Shown here piece by piece: positions 46,296 to 57,429 of a stretch of DNA of 64,000 bases. The notes below the pieces were generated by a model, which saw only the letters and a program-made list of their open reading frames with translations, ran no database searches and was not told where the DNA came from. The DNA comes from Diorhabda sublineata. Taxonomy: Eukaryota; Arthropoda; Insecta; Coleoptera; Chrysomelidae. Position 1 is the first letter of the stretch. Every line of letters begins with the position of its first letter. Position numbers and translations under genes: made by a program. The stretch spans positions 25,931,653 to 25,995,652 of the forward strand of contig NC_079478.1 in NCBI RefSeq assembly GCF_026230105.1, read 5' to 3'.

Positions 46296-46868
46296 TTACA
46301 GGATGGTAGCTACACATATCTTTAAATAAAAATGGATATTTTTAGTGGATAAGATTTCCTAATGAAGCTCAGTGGGATCATTGAATTGAATGAATGTCTA
46401 CCAATTCAAAATATGTGTTCATGATATCTGTTGATTTTTGTGTATGATAATTAGGAGGCCAAGTATAACAAAACAGATTCAAATATTTCCATTCCTAATA
46501 TATTGTGGGTCAATACCCAATATGCTTGATATCCTTGATAGATCGCTGATTAATATTTCTACCTTCTAATGATATTTTTGAAATTTGGCCTGCATTTCAT
46601 CAAGTACCATATTTTTTTCCATTGAGTTAAGATATGACCATTTTACTTTTATATAATTAATATGAAATGCTTTTTTAGGAAAACAATATTTGATTCTCAT
46701 TCTTAGGCATGGAGTCTTTCTAAAAGTTTAAGAAGAAATATTAAAATATATTAGGTGTACCAATTTTACAAATGTTCTATTTAGGATATGTTCTTATTGT
46801 ATCAGTCATTTTTCTTGGCACACACTTCAAAGGATATTAAAATTATTATATTATTTCTAGAAACATCC

Positions 46869-46878
46869 GTTAGTTAAG

Positions 46879-46932
<54 letters not shown>

Positions 46933-46941
46933 CTTAACTAA

Positions 46942-46982
<41 letters not shown>
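46869..46982. repeat. (TA)n tract inside a perfect 12-bp inverted repeat, then a second (TA)n
   Basis: gttagttaagaa (46869-46880) and its exact reverse complement ttcttaactaac (46931-46942) flank 50 bp of AT/TA repeat that is itself self-complementary, so 74 bp form one continuous palindrome. A further (TA)n of about 39 bp follows to 46982. Confidence 0.9.
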
Positions 46983-46987
<5 letters not shown>

Positions 46988-47503
46988 TGGAAAGAAGTTG
47001 TACTGATGAATTATTCCACTTACGTAGTTTATTAGTATTTGCAGATACTATCACCCCAAAAATTATACTCACAATTATCATCATTGCTTCTATATATGAC
47101 GAAGTTAACAAAACATACGATATTTCAGATTATAATAAGTGCTTTATATGAAAATTACTAGAATTATTAAACGTGACTTCGAAAAAATTGATTAGCAGAT
47201 AACTCCAATAATAGTATTTTGAAGCAATGCTATCGATGCGTAGGTAATAAAAACAGTAATAAATGTAATTAACAAATATTTTTTTTTGCCAATAATGTGA
47301 TTTTAAACGAAACAATCCTACAAACCGTCAAGCTGTATAATATTAATCTCAAATTATTGTATTGTAAATTGAATGTTTAAATTTTTGGTAATAACAGTAG
47401 TGGTCATTATACAAAATTAGCTCAATACCTAACTATACAACAATCATACTAATAAACATTTACCAAGGAGAGAAAGTATTCAACTATAATAAAAAAATAA
47501 CCA

Positions 47504-47508
47504 ATAGT
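47504..47508. other. 5-bp target-site duplication, left (atagt)
   Basis: atagt directly precedes the 5' LTR and is repeated exactly at 53764-53768 after the 3' LTR. Five base pairs is normal for BEL/Pao integrase. Confidence 0.85.
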
Positions 47509-47782
47509 TGTTTGATTTTGTTTTAATTTTAGTTTTAATTTTTTATTTAGAAATTCATTCTACTCTACGCCTCTGGCAGTCTCTCTTTCTTCGTTACTTG
47601 TCGTTTTTATGTAGCGAGACGAGAACGTAGTATATGTATTATATAGGCCGAAGTAAGAACGTTTGGTTCTAATAAAAAGAAGCTTTGCTTCCAGAAAATA
47701 AATGGGACTTTGTTTCATTTAAAATAAATAGAAAATTTAAATACAAAATAAAATTATACAGTCCACTTCATTCAATACAACA
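47509..47782 (+). repeat. 5' LTR of BEL/Pao element B (274 bp)
   Basis: The LTR starts TGTTTGATTTTG and ends ATACAACA, giving the canonical TG...CA. It matches the 3' LTR (53490-53763) at every position I compared except one (ttcattcaata here, ttcattaaata there). It contains AATAAA-type signals (about 47671 and 47698) suited to 3' end formation. The near-identity implies a recent insertion. Confidence 0.95.
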
Positions 47783-47785
47783 TTT

Positions 47786-47803
47786 TGGTCATTCGAGCCG
47801 ATG
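47786..47803 (+). other. Primer binding site, tRNA-Tyr type (BEL element B)
   Basis: tggtcattcgagccgatg lies 3 nt after the 5' LTR and complements the 3' end of tRNA-Tyr with two mismatches. Element A uses the same tRNA. Confidence 0.7.
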
Positions 47804-48368
47804 ATTAACAAATTATAAATAAATAAAATTGTGTTGTGCACAAGAAGATCCTTTCAAACTACCGCATCAGGAAGAAGAAACCTGTAAGTCCTTTCCATTT
47901 TATTATTTATTCCTCCTCATAGTGTCGTCGATTTCTGATGGAAGAGTTTTTTATTATTGCTTTGCAGTAAATAATATATAGTTCAATACAATTGCAAGAT
48001 AAAATATTTCAGGTTAACGTTAAACAAAACTATAGGTATTACCTTGTCGGTAAGGCACACTTATTTGACGTAAATTTAAATACAGGTAAAAATTGGTTTC
48101 AATATAGGAATATAGTATTGTTCTTTACAATTACAAATTATTTTGAATTATTCATGTTGTATCTTTAGAAAGGTATTTGCAGTATTTGCATCCTAGATCC
48201 TAGTAAGAAAGTAATATACTCCGTTTTTTTCATTAGCCAAGTAGACAAAACATTCGGACGGCGCCAGCGGAGCGGCTAAGTACAAAAAAGTCGCAGTTTT
48301 TCTGTAAAGTTATTACTAGTAAACAAATCAAAACTCATTTCATAGGCGCGCGATAAAAATAAAATAAA

Positions 48369-51300
48369 ATGGCCGAGTCGGAAAAAATGAAGAATTTATG
48401 TAAGAAAAGGTCTATTATTAAGGCATCAGTTACAAGGTTTGAGAATTTTTTGAAGGAAATCGAACAAGATCCCTCAAAAAGAATTTACGTAGCCGATAGA
48501 TTCGAAAGATTTAAAGTATCTTTAGACGATTTTGAAACAATTCAATCGGAAATTGAGGAAAATTTAGAAGATACGGAAAGAAATCAAATTGTTTTTGATA
48601 AGGATCGTAGAGAATTTGAAAACAAATTTTATGAGTTACTAAATGATGCTAAAACCTTGATGAACACGAAGAATGGTGTATCAGATATTGAATCCTTGAT
48701 AGTCGATAGTTCTAGGCCGCGATCAGGTATATCTCATAATCTAAGATTACCAAAAATTTCCTTACCATCTTTTTCGGGTGAAGAAAATTGTTGGTCATCA
48801 TTTCACGACCGATTTAAATCACTAATTCATGATGATTCGAGTTTGTCTTCAACAGAAAAATTCTTCTATTTGCAATCAGCAGTAAAAGGTGAAGCTGCAA
48901 AATTAATAGGTGACTTAGAAAGTACTGATTCAAATTATGAAATAGCATGGGATATGTTAAAAGACAGGTACGAGGATACAAAATCTTTGATTAAAATCCA
49001 TTTAAAAAATATTTTTGATTTGCCTAAAATCAATAAAGAAAATTTTTTTGACTTAAGAAATTTCTTAGACATATTCAATTTAAATTATAGAGCATTAAGG
49101 CAACTAAAAGAATCCGTAGATGAATGGGACAGAATTTTATTATTTTTATTAGAAGAGAAACTTGACAAATATACACGTAAGGAATGGGAAACTAAAATAC
49201 ATAAAATAAACTCCCCGAAAATTGATTTATTTGTTGACTTTTTAAAGGAAAGATGCAGCATAAATAAAAATATAAATAATAATACCAATGTAAAACAGAA
49301 TAATGTGTTAAGTCACGCTTCTTTACAGTCTAAAGGTCAATTTTGTATATATTGCAATAAATCTGATCATTTAATTTATAATTGTGAAAGTTTTTTGCGG
49401 TTAGATGCAGTCTCTAGGCTAAATTCAGTAAGGAAATTAAAGGGTTGCGTAAATTGTCTTCGCAAGGGCCACTTTGCTAATGTTTGTAGAGGATACAATT
49501 GTAGCATATGTAACAAGAAACATAACGTATTATTACATATAAATGAAGCTAGTAATGCAACTAGATTTTTTAATACTAAAGGAAATTTGTCTAATACAAC
49601 AAATAACGAAAATGAACTTGAAATTAAATCTACAATCGTCAAAAGTGGTGAAACTGCATCCGAAATTAATAGTTTGAGTTCTACAAGTATTTTTAATAAC
49701 TGTGTTATTTTATCCACTGCATTGATAGATATCTTCGATGTTAATAATAAACCAGTGCGGTGCAGAGCTCTTTTGGATTCCGGAAGCCAAAGTTCATTTT
49801 GTACGACCGAGTTAGCACATGCATTGAATTTACCATATAAATCTGTTTCAATTCCAGTAGTAGGTATAAATGCAACAAATTCAACGAATGTTTCTAAAAT
49901 TTTTCAGGCAAAAATAAAATCAATTCATACTGAATTTGAAGCAAATTTGCCATTTTTAGTCATAGATCAAATGACAGGCAAGGTACCACAGTTTAATATA
50001 GATCTTTCAAACATTAAAATTCCTAAAAATTTATTGCTGGCTGACATTACTTTTGATACATCAGCTAAGATTGACATTTTGCTTGGTTGTAATATATTTT
50101 ACGAACTTTTATTAAGCAATCAAATCAAGTTAGGGAAGAGGCTACCTATTCTGCAGGAATCGCATTTGGGGTGGATCATTTCAGGAAATTTTACAGCCCC
50201 TTCAATGGCTACATTTTGTAATCTTTCTAAAATAGACGTTCAGGAACAATTAGAGTCCTTTTGGAAAATTGAGGAAGTTTCTAATACGAATCAATCCGTT
50301 TACTCAGTAGAAGAAAATAATTGTGAGGAGCATTTCGTAAAAAACTTTTATAGAGAAGGTGACGGCCGATTTGTTGTTAAATTACCTTTCAAAAAAAAAC
50401 CTATTTTTGGCCAAACTAGGGATATAACTCTAAAGCGACTGAAGTCTGTAGAAAAAAGGGTGCTGAATAATAGTTACTTGAATACGGGATATTCTAAATT
50501 CATGGAAGATTATTTCAAGTTGGGGCATATGTCATTGGTAAACGAATCTTTAGGGTCCGAAGTTAAATTCATTTTACCTCACCACTGTGTACTAAAATCT
50601 AGTTCTTTGACTACTAAAGTACGGGTAGTTTTTGATGGTTCCTGTAAATCAACTAATAATATCAGTCTGAACGACGTTTTGATGGTGGATCCAATCATAC
50701 AACCTGATATATTTAATACATTGTTAAGATTTAGAAAGCACCAAATTGCCTTTACGGCAGATATAGAGAAGATGTACCGACAAATAAAGTTACATCCCTC
50801 GGATCGACAATTTCAACATATATTATGGCGAGAAGATAAGTCCAAATCGGTTCAAGAATATGAACTTAATACTGTAACTTACGGCTTAGGTCCTAGTTCA
50901 TTTTTAGCCACCAGATGCTTGAAGCAACTGGCTATAGAAAATTCAAAAGATTTTCCCGATGCAAGTCACGTTATAGAAAACAATTTCTACATGGATGATT
51001 TAATCTCAGGAACCGACAGTGTAGAAGACGCCATTTATTTAATCAAACATTTGATAAATATTCTAGATTCTGCTAAATTTCCACTTCGAAAATGGACGTC
51101 AAATAGAACAGATATATTTGAAAATTTAAATCTGGATCTCTCTTCCTCTGAATTTATGATTAAGGATGGATCCAGTACAAAAACGTTAGGAGTCTTTTGG
51201 TTCTCCTTAGAGGACGTTTTTAGTTATTCCGCTAACAAATTAAGTATAAAAACTTATACCAAAAGATCGATTCTATCTATAATATCACAAGTTTTTGATC

Positions 51301-51968
51301 CGTTGGGATTAATCGCCCCGGTGACAATAACGGCAAAAATTTTACTGCAAAAATTGTGGTCACTCAAGGTAGATTGGGACGATGTTTTACCGGATTACTA
51401 TGTTAAATCGTTTTTAAATTTTTATGACAACATATGTGAAATTAATAAATTAAAAATATCACGTTGTCTGATAATCAATAATGCCATTGAATTAGAACTT
51501 CACTGTTTCACTGATGCCTCCACAAGCGCTTATGGAGCAGTAATTTATATTTTATCCCGAAATAATATGGGCTATAAGGTAAGTTTAGCTTGTGCAAAAT
51601 CCAAGGTAGCACCTTTGAAAACAATTACCCTTCCCCGTCTGGAGCTTATGGCAGCACTTTTAGGTGCCCAATTAGCTTCAAGGCTACTGGAATCATTGAA
51701 TTTATCCTTTGATAAAATAATGTTTTGGTGTGACTCCACAATTACATTGGCGTGGATAAAAAGGGAACCTAGTACTCTTAAGACTTTTGTAGCTAACAGA
51801 ATATCTCAAATTCAAAGCTTAACGATGGACAATGAATGGAGATATGTGCCTTCTTCGGAAAATCCAGCCGATTTCGTATCAAGCGAGTACAACCTTCAGA
51901 AATTAGCTCATATAAAATGTGGTGAAATGGGCCCTCCTTTTTGCCGCATTCTAGCCAATTGCCTTTAG
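48369..51968 (+). CDS. BEL/Pao element B Gag-Pol, open to the RNase H
   Basis: A 1,199-codon ORF starts at ATG 48369 (MAESEKMKNL). Gag has an N-terminal coiled-coil-like region and a DUF1759 core with LPKISLPSFSGEENCWSSF (about residues 127-145). Zinc knuckles lie at about 327-391 (FCIYCNKSDH...NC; CVNCLRKGH...C; CSICNKKH). The aspartic protease has LLDSGSQSSF with catalytic D470. The RT has FTADIEKMYRQ (D798) and FYMDD (D876/D877). RNase H has CFTDAST (D1049), LPRLELMAALL and FWCDS. Nothing breaks this part. The frame ends just after NPADFV when a 1-bp shift changes the last residues. The usual product is one polyprotein that makes virus-like particles and copies its RNA in the cytoplasm. 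Confidence 0.92.
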   Translation: MAESEKMKNLCKKRSIIKASVTRFENFLKEIEQDPSKRIYVADRFERFKVSLDDFETIQSEIEENLEDTERNQIVFDKDRREFENKFYELLNDAKTLMNTKNGVSDIESLIVDSSRPRSGISHNLRLPKISLPSFSGEENCWSSFHDRFKSLIHDDSSLSSTEKFFYLQSAVKGEAAKLIGDLESTDSNYEIAWDMLKDRYEDTKSLIKIHLKNIFDLPKINKENFFDLRNFLDIFNLNYRALRQLKESVDEWDRILLFLLEEKLDKYTRKEWETKIHKINSPKIDLFVDFLKERCSINKNINNNTNVKQNNVLSHASLQSKGQFCIYCNKSDHLIYNCESFLRLDAVSRLNSVRKLKGCVNCLRKGHFANVCRGYNCSICNKKHNVLLHINEASNATRFFNTKGNLSNTTNNENELEIKSTIVKSGETASEINSLSSTSIFNNCVILSTALIDIFDVNNKPVRCRALLDSGSQSSFCTTELAHALNLPYKSVSIPVVGINATNSTNVSKIFQAKIKSIHTEFEANLPFLVIDQMTGKVPQFNIDLSNIKIPKNLLLADITFDTSAKIDILLGCNIFYELLLSNQIKLGKRLPILQESHLGWIISGNFTAPSMATFCNLSKIDVQEQLESFWKIEEVSNTNQSVYSVEENNCEEHFVKNFYREGDGRFVVKLPFKKKPIFGQTRDITLKRLKSVEKRVLNNSYLNTGYSKFMEDYFKLGHMSLVNESLGSEVKFILPHHCVLKSSSLTTKVRVVFDGSCKSTNNISLNDVLMVDPIIQPDIFNTLLRFRKHQIAFTADIEKMYRQIKLHPSDRQFQHILWREDKSKSVQEYELNTVTYGLGPSSFLATRCLKQLAIENSKDFPDASHVIENNFYMDDLISGTDSVEDAIYLIKHLINILDSAKFPLRKWTSNRTDIFENLNLDLSSSEFMIKDGSSTKTLGVFWFSLEDVFSYSANKLSIKTYTKRSILSIISQVFDPLGLIAPVTITAKILLQKLWSLKVDWDDVLPDYYVKSFLNFYDNICEINKLKISRCLIINNAIELELHCFTDASTSAYGAVIYILSRNNMGYKVSLACAKSKVAPLKTITLPRLELMAALLGAQLASRLLESLNLSFDKIMFWCDSTITLAWIKREPSTLKTFVANRISQIQSLTMDNEWRYVPSSENPADFVSSEYNLQKLAHIKCGEMGPPFCRILANCL

Positions 51969-52390
51969 CTCCAAATAATGGTATTACGAATTTACCAGAA
52001 ACAAAACTTTCTATAAATTTAACTTTGGGAGCACAGATATGCAATGATTTTGACATAATATCTAAATACTCTAATTACAAAACTTTATTGCATGTGACTG
52101 CGTATTTATTTAGGTTTGCATCGAATTGCAAAAGGTCAGTAAAACTCAGAAATTTAGGTGAACTAACTTTGGAAGAAATTAATATCGCTAAATGTACTTT
52201 GATAAAATCAGTACAGTACAAGAATTTTAAACCAGAAATAGACAAACTCAAATCAGGAAAACAGATTTCACGTAAAAGCAAATTGCTTCTTCTTTCACCA
52301 TTCTTAGATTCCGAAAATATATTGAGAGTTGGTGGCAGGCTGAACAAATCTGATCTATTTTATAACCAAAGGATTATTTCACAGAATTAA
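51941..52390 (+). pseudogene. BEL/Pao element B, pol linker piece in a second frame
   Basis: The reading frame of pol continues here (HSSQLPLAPNNG...) after a 1-bp shift just upstream of 51915, with a further Trp-to-stop (TGG to TGA) near 51920. It covers the region between RNase H and integrase and includes SKLLLLSPFLDSENILRVGGRL (about 52270-52340), the conserved entry to the integrase zinc-binding domain. Another shift near 52355-52370 returns it to a third frame. The ATG at 51941 is not a real start. Confidence 0.8.
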
Positions 52391-53334
52391 TTGTTAATCA
52401 TGAGCACAAAAGGCTTTTTCACGCTGGTACTCAAACAGTACTAGCTACCATTCGAAATGAGTTTTGGCCTCTTTCTGGTCGCCAAGCTATCCGCAGAGTT
52501 TTACGAAAATGTGTAAAATGTTTTCGAGTACAGCCTACTGGACTAATTCAAAAAATGGGTGAACTACCTTCATCAAGGGTTAACCCATCAAAGCCATTTC
52601 ATACGGTAGGTATTGACTATGCTGGCCCATATTTAATAAAGGACAGCAAGCTGCGTAACAAGAAATACATTAAGTCTTATATATGTTTGTTTATATGTTT
52701 TTCTTCCAAGGCCACTCACTTAGAACTAGTTAGTGATCTTACCGCTGATGGCTTCCTTAATGCATTCAAAAGATTTATTTCTCGTCGTGGTTTATGTAGG
52801 CACATTTATTCAGATAATGCAAGTACCTTTGTAAGGGCAAATAAGGATTTATCAAAGTATTTTGAATTAAGCCAATCTCTAGTTGTTCAAGAGTTTATAA
52901 CCGATAACTTGATTACTTGGAATTTTAATCCTCCTTACTCTCCTCATATGGGAGGAATGTGGGAACGTGCAGTTCGCTCTACTAAACACCATTTGAAACG
53001 TGTACTTAACAACACTTACCTTACTTATGAAGAATTTTATACTCTTCTATCTCAAATTGAGGGCATCCTAAATTCTCGCCCTTTCCTTCCTCTTACCGAA
53101 GATCCTGATGATCTACAGCCTTTGACTCCAGCACATTTCTTAATCGGTACTGCGATTCAAACAATTCCAGAGCCAGCTGTTCCTGCTGACCATAAAATTC
53201 AGTTATCTCGATACAAGCACATTACTATGATGATACAGCACTTGTGGACTAGGTGGTCCAAGGACTACTTGAACTTACTCCAGCAGCGACCCAAATGGCG
53301 AGTTACTCAAATTGACTTACAGTGGTATCACTAA
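52371..53334 (+). pseudogene. BEL/Pao element B integrase, third frame
   Basis: In this frame the integrase is continuous from KDYFTELIVNHEH. The HHCC zinc-binding domain is HEHKRLFH...CVKCF (about 52398-52530). The DDE core has VGIDYAGP (first Asp, about 52612), HIYSDNASTF (second Asp, about 52815) and YSPHMGGMWERAV (catalytic Glu, about 52963). A C-terminal domain has LTPAHFLIG (53122) and RWSKDYLNLLQQRPKW (about 53250-53300). The stop at 53334 is about 155 bp before the 3' LTR. The internal ATG at 52555 is unlikely to be used. All catalytic residues look present, but it is out of frame with gag-pol. Confidence 0.88.
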
Positions 53335-53489
53335 ACGTGCCATAAATAAGATATGTGTTTTACCTATAGACGATTAAGGGTTATTTGGTTATACATATTT
53401 TTTACTTGTATATAATTTTATGCTATGTTTATTGCTTTAATGTATATTTTTTTTCTTTTTGAAAGCTGGTACTTTCAAGGCCGGCGCTA

Positions 53490-53763
53490 TGTTTGATTTT
53501 GTTTTAATTTTAGTTTTAATTTTTTATTTAGAAATTCATTCTACTCTACGCCTCTGGCAGTCTCTCTTTCTTCGTTACTTGTCGTTTTTATGTAGCGAGA
53601 CGAGAACGTAGTATATGTATTATATAGGCCGAAGTAAGAACGTTTGGTTCTAATAAAAAGAAGCTTTGCTTCCAGAAAATAAATGGGACTTTGTTTCATT
53701 TAAAATAAATAGAAAATTTAAATACAAAATAAAATTATACAGTCCACTTCATTAAATACAACA
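53490..53763 (+). repeat. 3' LTR of BEL/Pao element B (274 bp)
   Basis: Same length and ends as the 5' LTR, with one difference. The preceding polypurine tract is weak (caaggccggcgcta). atagt (53764-53768) repeats the left target duplication. Confidence 0.95.
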
Positions 53764-53769
53764 ATAGTA

Positions 53770-54485
53770 GTCTAAAAATTTATTCCTATTGTTATTAAAA
53801 ACAAATGGTAATTAACTACCGAATCTTTTAAATGAATAATAAATTAGAATAGGTTATAAAACATAAAATAAATTTTCAAAATTCAGAATATTTCAGTTAA
53901 ATGAAACAAAAAAATTATATTTTATATTGATTTTCTTCCCTTGACTGGCTATTAAAGTAATAGGTTAAAAAATCATCAATACGAATTTTGAAATAATAAA
54001 ACCCCTTTTTCATAAAGAAGTTCCATCAAGACTTACTTGTTTACTTACATGTTTGTTCATTAGAATTTTGTATTTAATGAGTGAGGAAATAAAATCTTTG
54101 TTTGGTTAAAATAGATTATATTTTGATATACTTATAGTATGTGATCTATTGAATCATAGTTGTCAAGTTATATCTTATATATAAGCATTTTCTTATTGGA
54201 AACGTGGCAATAAAACACCAAAACATCAATATATTTTCCGATATTTCAAATATTATTTTATTATTAAATATTTTAAATAAATATATATTCATCGTCTGGG
54301 AAATAATTAATTAATTGAGAGATGTGGTGGCTTTAAGTTGTATACATTCTTGTGAAAATTTTTAATTCATAGGTTTCAAAAATCATGATTCAAAGTGACG
54401 TTGATAGAAATCAGTTTTAATAATTTATCATGTGGAAAACTACTGAATATTTTCATTTCAGTTATGTACATATAACAAAAAAATT
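53770..54485. other. Unassigned AT-rich DNA
   Basis: No gene or element recognised. Confidence 0.4.
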
Positions 54486-54487
54486 TT

Positions 54488-54565
54488 CCTAGACCAGATT
54501 TGAACCTTTTACCTGCTTTGTGAGGACACGCAGCTTTAACATTGAGCTATCACAGACAATAAATG
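54488..54565 (-). other. tRNA-like sequence (tRNA pseudogene or SINE head)
   Basis: On the minus strand the sequence carries a box-A-like word (GATAGCTCAATGTTAAAGC, about 54552-54534) and a box-B-like word (AGGTTCAAATCTGG, about 54506-54493), about 30 bp apart, which is the internal pol III promoter layout. A cloverleaf is only partial: the acceptor and T stems do not pair well. It lies directly beside copy 2 of the unclassified long repeat, so it may be a SINE head. Copy 1 at 18.6 kb lacks it. Confidence 0.4.
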
Positions 54566-54569
54566 TGTT

Positions 54570-55130
54570 TGTTGTATATCTGTTTTCAGATGCGTACCAT
54601 GCTTTTTCAAACAATTTTCAATATAAACTTAACTCAAATCTGTCAACAATATTGTGTGCTTAGATTTCTCAGTGCTTCAATATTCTCCGTTAAATTTTGT
54701 AGTAAACCAACTAAAAAATGGATATAGAAATAATAGAAGCTGCTGAAGTTACCCCATTAAATTAATTGCAGGAAAATTCAAGGAAAGTATATAATATCGC
54801 ATATAAATTTTTCACTGGAAGATGTTATCATGAATAACTATTAATAAATACGATCCTCTATAACATTACATACCACATATTTCTAAAGCTTATACACAGA
54901 TTTTTGTGATGATTGTTATGGAAAGATACGATTATTATAATTACTATGTACTATCTTTAAATGAACAATAATATATTGTATGAAATATATGTTAGAATAA
55001 ATTAATAGTGTTTTTATTATGTGTACAAAAGTGATTCAAAATTCACTAAATAGTAATAGTAAATAATAAACACCATTATACATTCTTGAATAATATACTA
55101 TTCCTAAATTATTGAATTAAATTTAAGGTT
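54570..55130 (+). repeat. Unclassified long repeat, copy 2 (uninterrupted)
   Basis: Collinear with 18615-18760 plus 19180-19595. It lacks both the roughly 430-bp segment between those blocks and about 35 bp inside the short open stretch after aaaatggatat. Divergence is substantial, so the duplication is old. No coding motif is recognised. Confidence 0.5.
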
Positions 55131-55570
55131 ATTACTAGAATACATAACCCCACCGCTCTTATAAATAGTTTCAAAGTTGACCGTTGACCATTACATCAAA
55201 CATCCAAATAGTTTACATTCATAACTTTTTTGTTGGAAAACTATTCCCGATTTGTCAAAAATAAACGCAAATGATATATCGACTAATTTTCAAAGTAATG
55301 CTTCCTACTTTACTCTCACCCCTTTTCGCGTACTTAACTGGTTAATCAAAACTATAACAAAGTTTGATGAATAATGAGGGTTTGCGAAGGTTGCCAAATT
55401 ACTAGCGTAGGTTTCATTAAATTTGAATATTTTGGTTCAAGTTAAAATTAGAGTTATAACAGGAGGTAGAGATGTGACGGATGGGTAAATATTATCAAAA
55501 AATTTTCCCGTCATTTCATTAATAATTTCGTGATTCCATAACTTCGATACTGAATATCATCTTAGGGAAA

Positions 55571-55688
<118 letters not shown>

Positions 55689-55689
55689 C

Positions 55690-56170
55690 AGAGAGTTTTA
55701 TGTATGGAACGCCTCAATTATCTCGGAAACGGCGCTGCTAACGGACTCTGCTTGCAAATTAATATTTCTATGGAAATTAGCACTATTTAGTACTTTTCGA
55801 TACAATTCGATAAGAAGTTAGTACGGATTTATCTGTCTATTCTTCTTGCACTACACACTTGTGTTGCTTAATTAGTTTGTTGGTCCAAATGGAGCCTCTT
55901 GCGTCTTGCTCGTATTATTCACTGTAACACACAAATAGACCAAATTGGAAAACTCATAATGCAAATGTTGAAGATATAAATTCATGTGAACTTTTCATTT
56001 TTCTGGGATAAAATTATCAACGTATTGGGAGTGCATACCCTCCGGTTACTTTTAAAAATTGGTGTCGGGTTTGGACCAATCATAGGACCGCGCTATAAAA
56101 CTTTGTAGCGCCTACTTCACAGCGAAAATTTCTTGAAATCGCTTAGAATGTAGTAGCAAGACTCTTTCAC
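55690..56170. other. Unassigned DNA
   Basis: The segment after the microsatellite contains gtatggaacgcctcaattatctcggaaacggc, the kind of word often seen in dispersed insect repeats. No coding potential supports an assignment. Confidence 0.3.
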
Positions 56171-56173
56171 AGG

Positions 56174-57424
56174 TACAACGATGTATTTATATCTAGTTAG
56201 CCTAGACCACTTCCATGAATAAACAAAATATTGCGTTACTATAGCAACGACCAATAACTTATTAGAAGTGTCCTGTGAAGTTTGACGTCAAAAAAGTAAA
56301 CCAGAGCTACGCAATAAATTAAAAGAAAAATGATGAACACCGAAATTGTGAAAAACGAAAAATTGGAGTACCGAGCCATCATCAAGTACCTGTATTTTAA
56401 AGGGTTAAGACGTAAGCAGATTTACGAAGATATGCTTGATACCCTTGGTTATCAATGTCCTTCGTATGCGACCGTGAAAAATTGGACTGCAAGCTTCAAA
56501 AGAGGTAAATTTTTCATTAAAGATGATGACCGATCGGGAAGGCCAGTTTCTGTGTTAGTCCCCAAAAATATCGATGCGGCTCATTCCATGTTTTTATCAG
56601 ACCTTCGAATTGGGCCAAAACGAATATCTGGAGCACTAGATATTTCATACGAACGCGTTCATCATATAGTTTACGTCAATTTTGACATGAGAAAAATTGC
56701 TGCAAAATGGATCCCCAAATGTTTGAATGTTGACCAAAAGCGTGCAAGGGTAGAAGCGTTCGATCTGTGTTCGATGTGAAAACGATGTAGACTTCTTAAA
56801 CCGAATTTTTACTATGGATGAGACTTGGGTACATTTCTACGATCCAAAAACAAAGCGACACTCTGGTTCTCCAAGACCTAAGAAGTTTTGGGTCCAAAAA
56901 TCTACTGGAAAAGTTCTTTTTGAGATTGTTATGAAGTAATCATGATTAATTTTTTGTATAAAGGTAGAACAATAACTGTAGATTACAGTTCGATATTACT
57001 GACCACTCTACGGGAAAAATTAAAAAGAAAAGACCCTATCCAAAGGTGTTTTGTTTTTGCAGGACAACTCCCCTGCACACAAATCTCATGCTGCCATGCA
57101 AAAATTCGTGATTTAGGGTTTGAATTAATAGAACAACATCCTTATTCACCAGATTTGATTCCGTCCGACTATCATCTCTTTCCTTAACTGAAAAAAAGTT
57201 TCAATGGTCGTAAATTTTCTTCCAAACAGGAGGTAATAAAAGTTGTGGAGGTCTGGTTTGCAGAGCAAGAAGAAACTTTTTTTTGAAAGGTCTAGAGACG
57301 TTGCAGGTTCGCTGTAATAAATGTATCATATTAAGAGGAGAATATGTTGAGTAATAAAATATGTTGACATTGGAATTTTGATTGGTTCTATAGTAGGTTA
57401 AGAATTTTTCAATATATCCTCGTA
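56174..57424 (+). mobile_element. mariner element, copy 2, nearly full length
   Basis: The 5' end reads TA-CAACGATGTATTTAT and the 3' end is the inverted form of TA-CGAGGATATATTGA (57424 upward), giving a 1,251-bp element with TA at both ends, a normal mariner size. The right terminal repeat is better preserved than the left. The sequence inside matches the copy at 7.6 kb throughout. The transposase is frameshifted, so it could at most be mobilised in trans. Confidence 0.88.
56330..57186 (+). pseudogene. mariner transposase pseudogene (D,D34D), copy 2
   Basis: An intact N-terminal 149 codons (56330-56779) hold the paired helix-turn-helix DNA-binding domain, including YLYFKGLRRKQIYEDML, YATVKNWTASFKRG and RIGPKRISGALDISYERVHHI. 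Catalytic blocks continue in shifted frames: FTMDETWVHFYDP (first Asp, about 56815), LQDNSPAHKSHAA (second Asp, about 57065) and YSPDLIPSDYHLFP (third Asp, about 57155). A deletion of about 18-21 bp between TK and RHS near 56860, plus frameshifts after 56760 and near 56930, inactivate it. Intact relatives have about 340-350 codons. Confidence 0.85.
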
Positions 57425-57429
57425 TAATC

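Noticed and set aside
52555..53334. Integrase starting at the ATG of 52555 as a separate gene
   Set aside because: The same frame is open and homologous upstream to about 52371, including the zinc-binding domain. The ATG is internal to pol.
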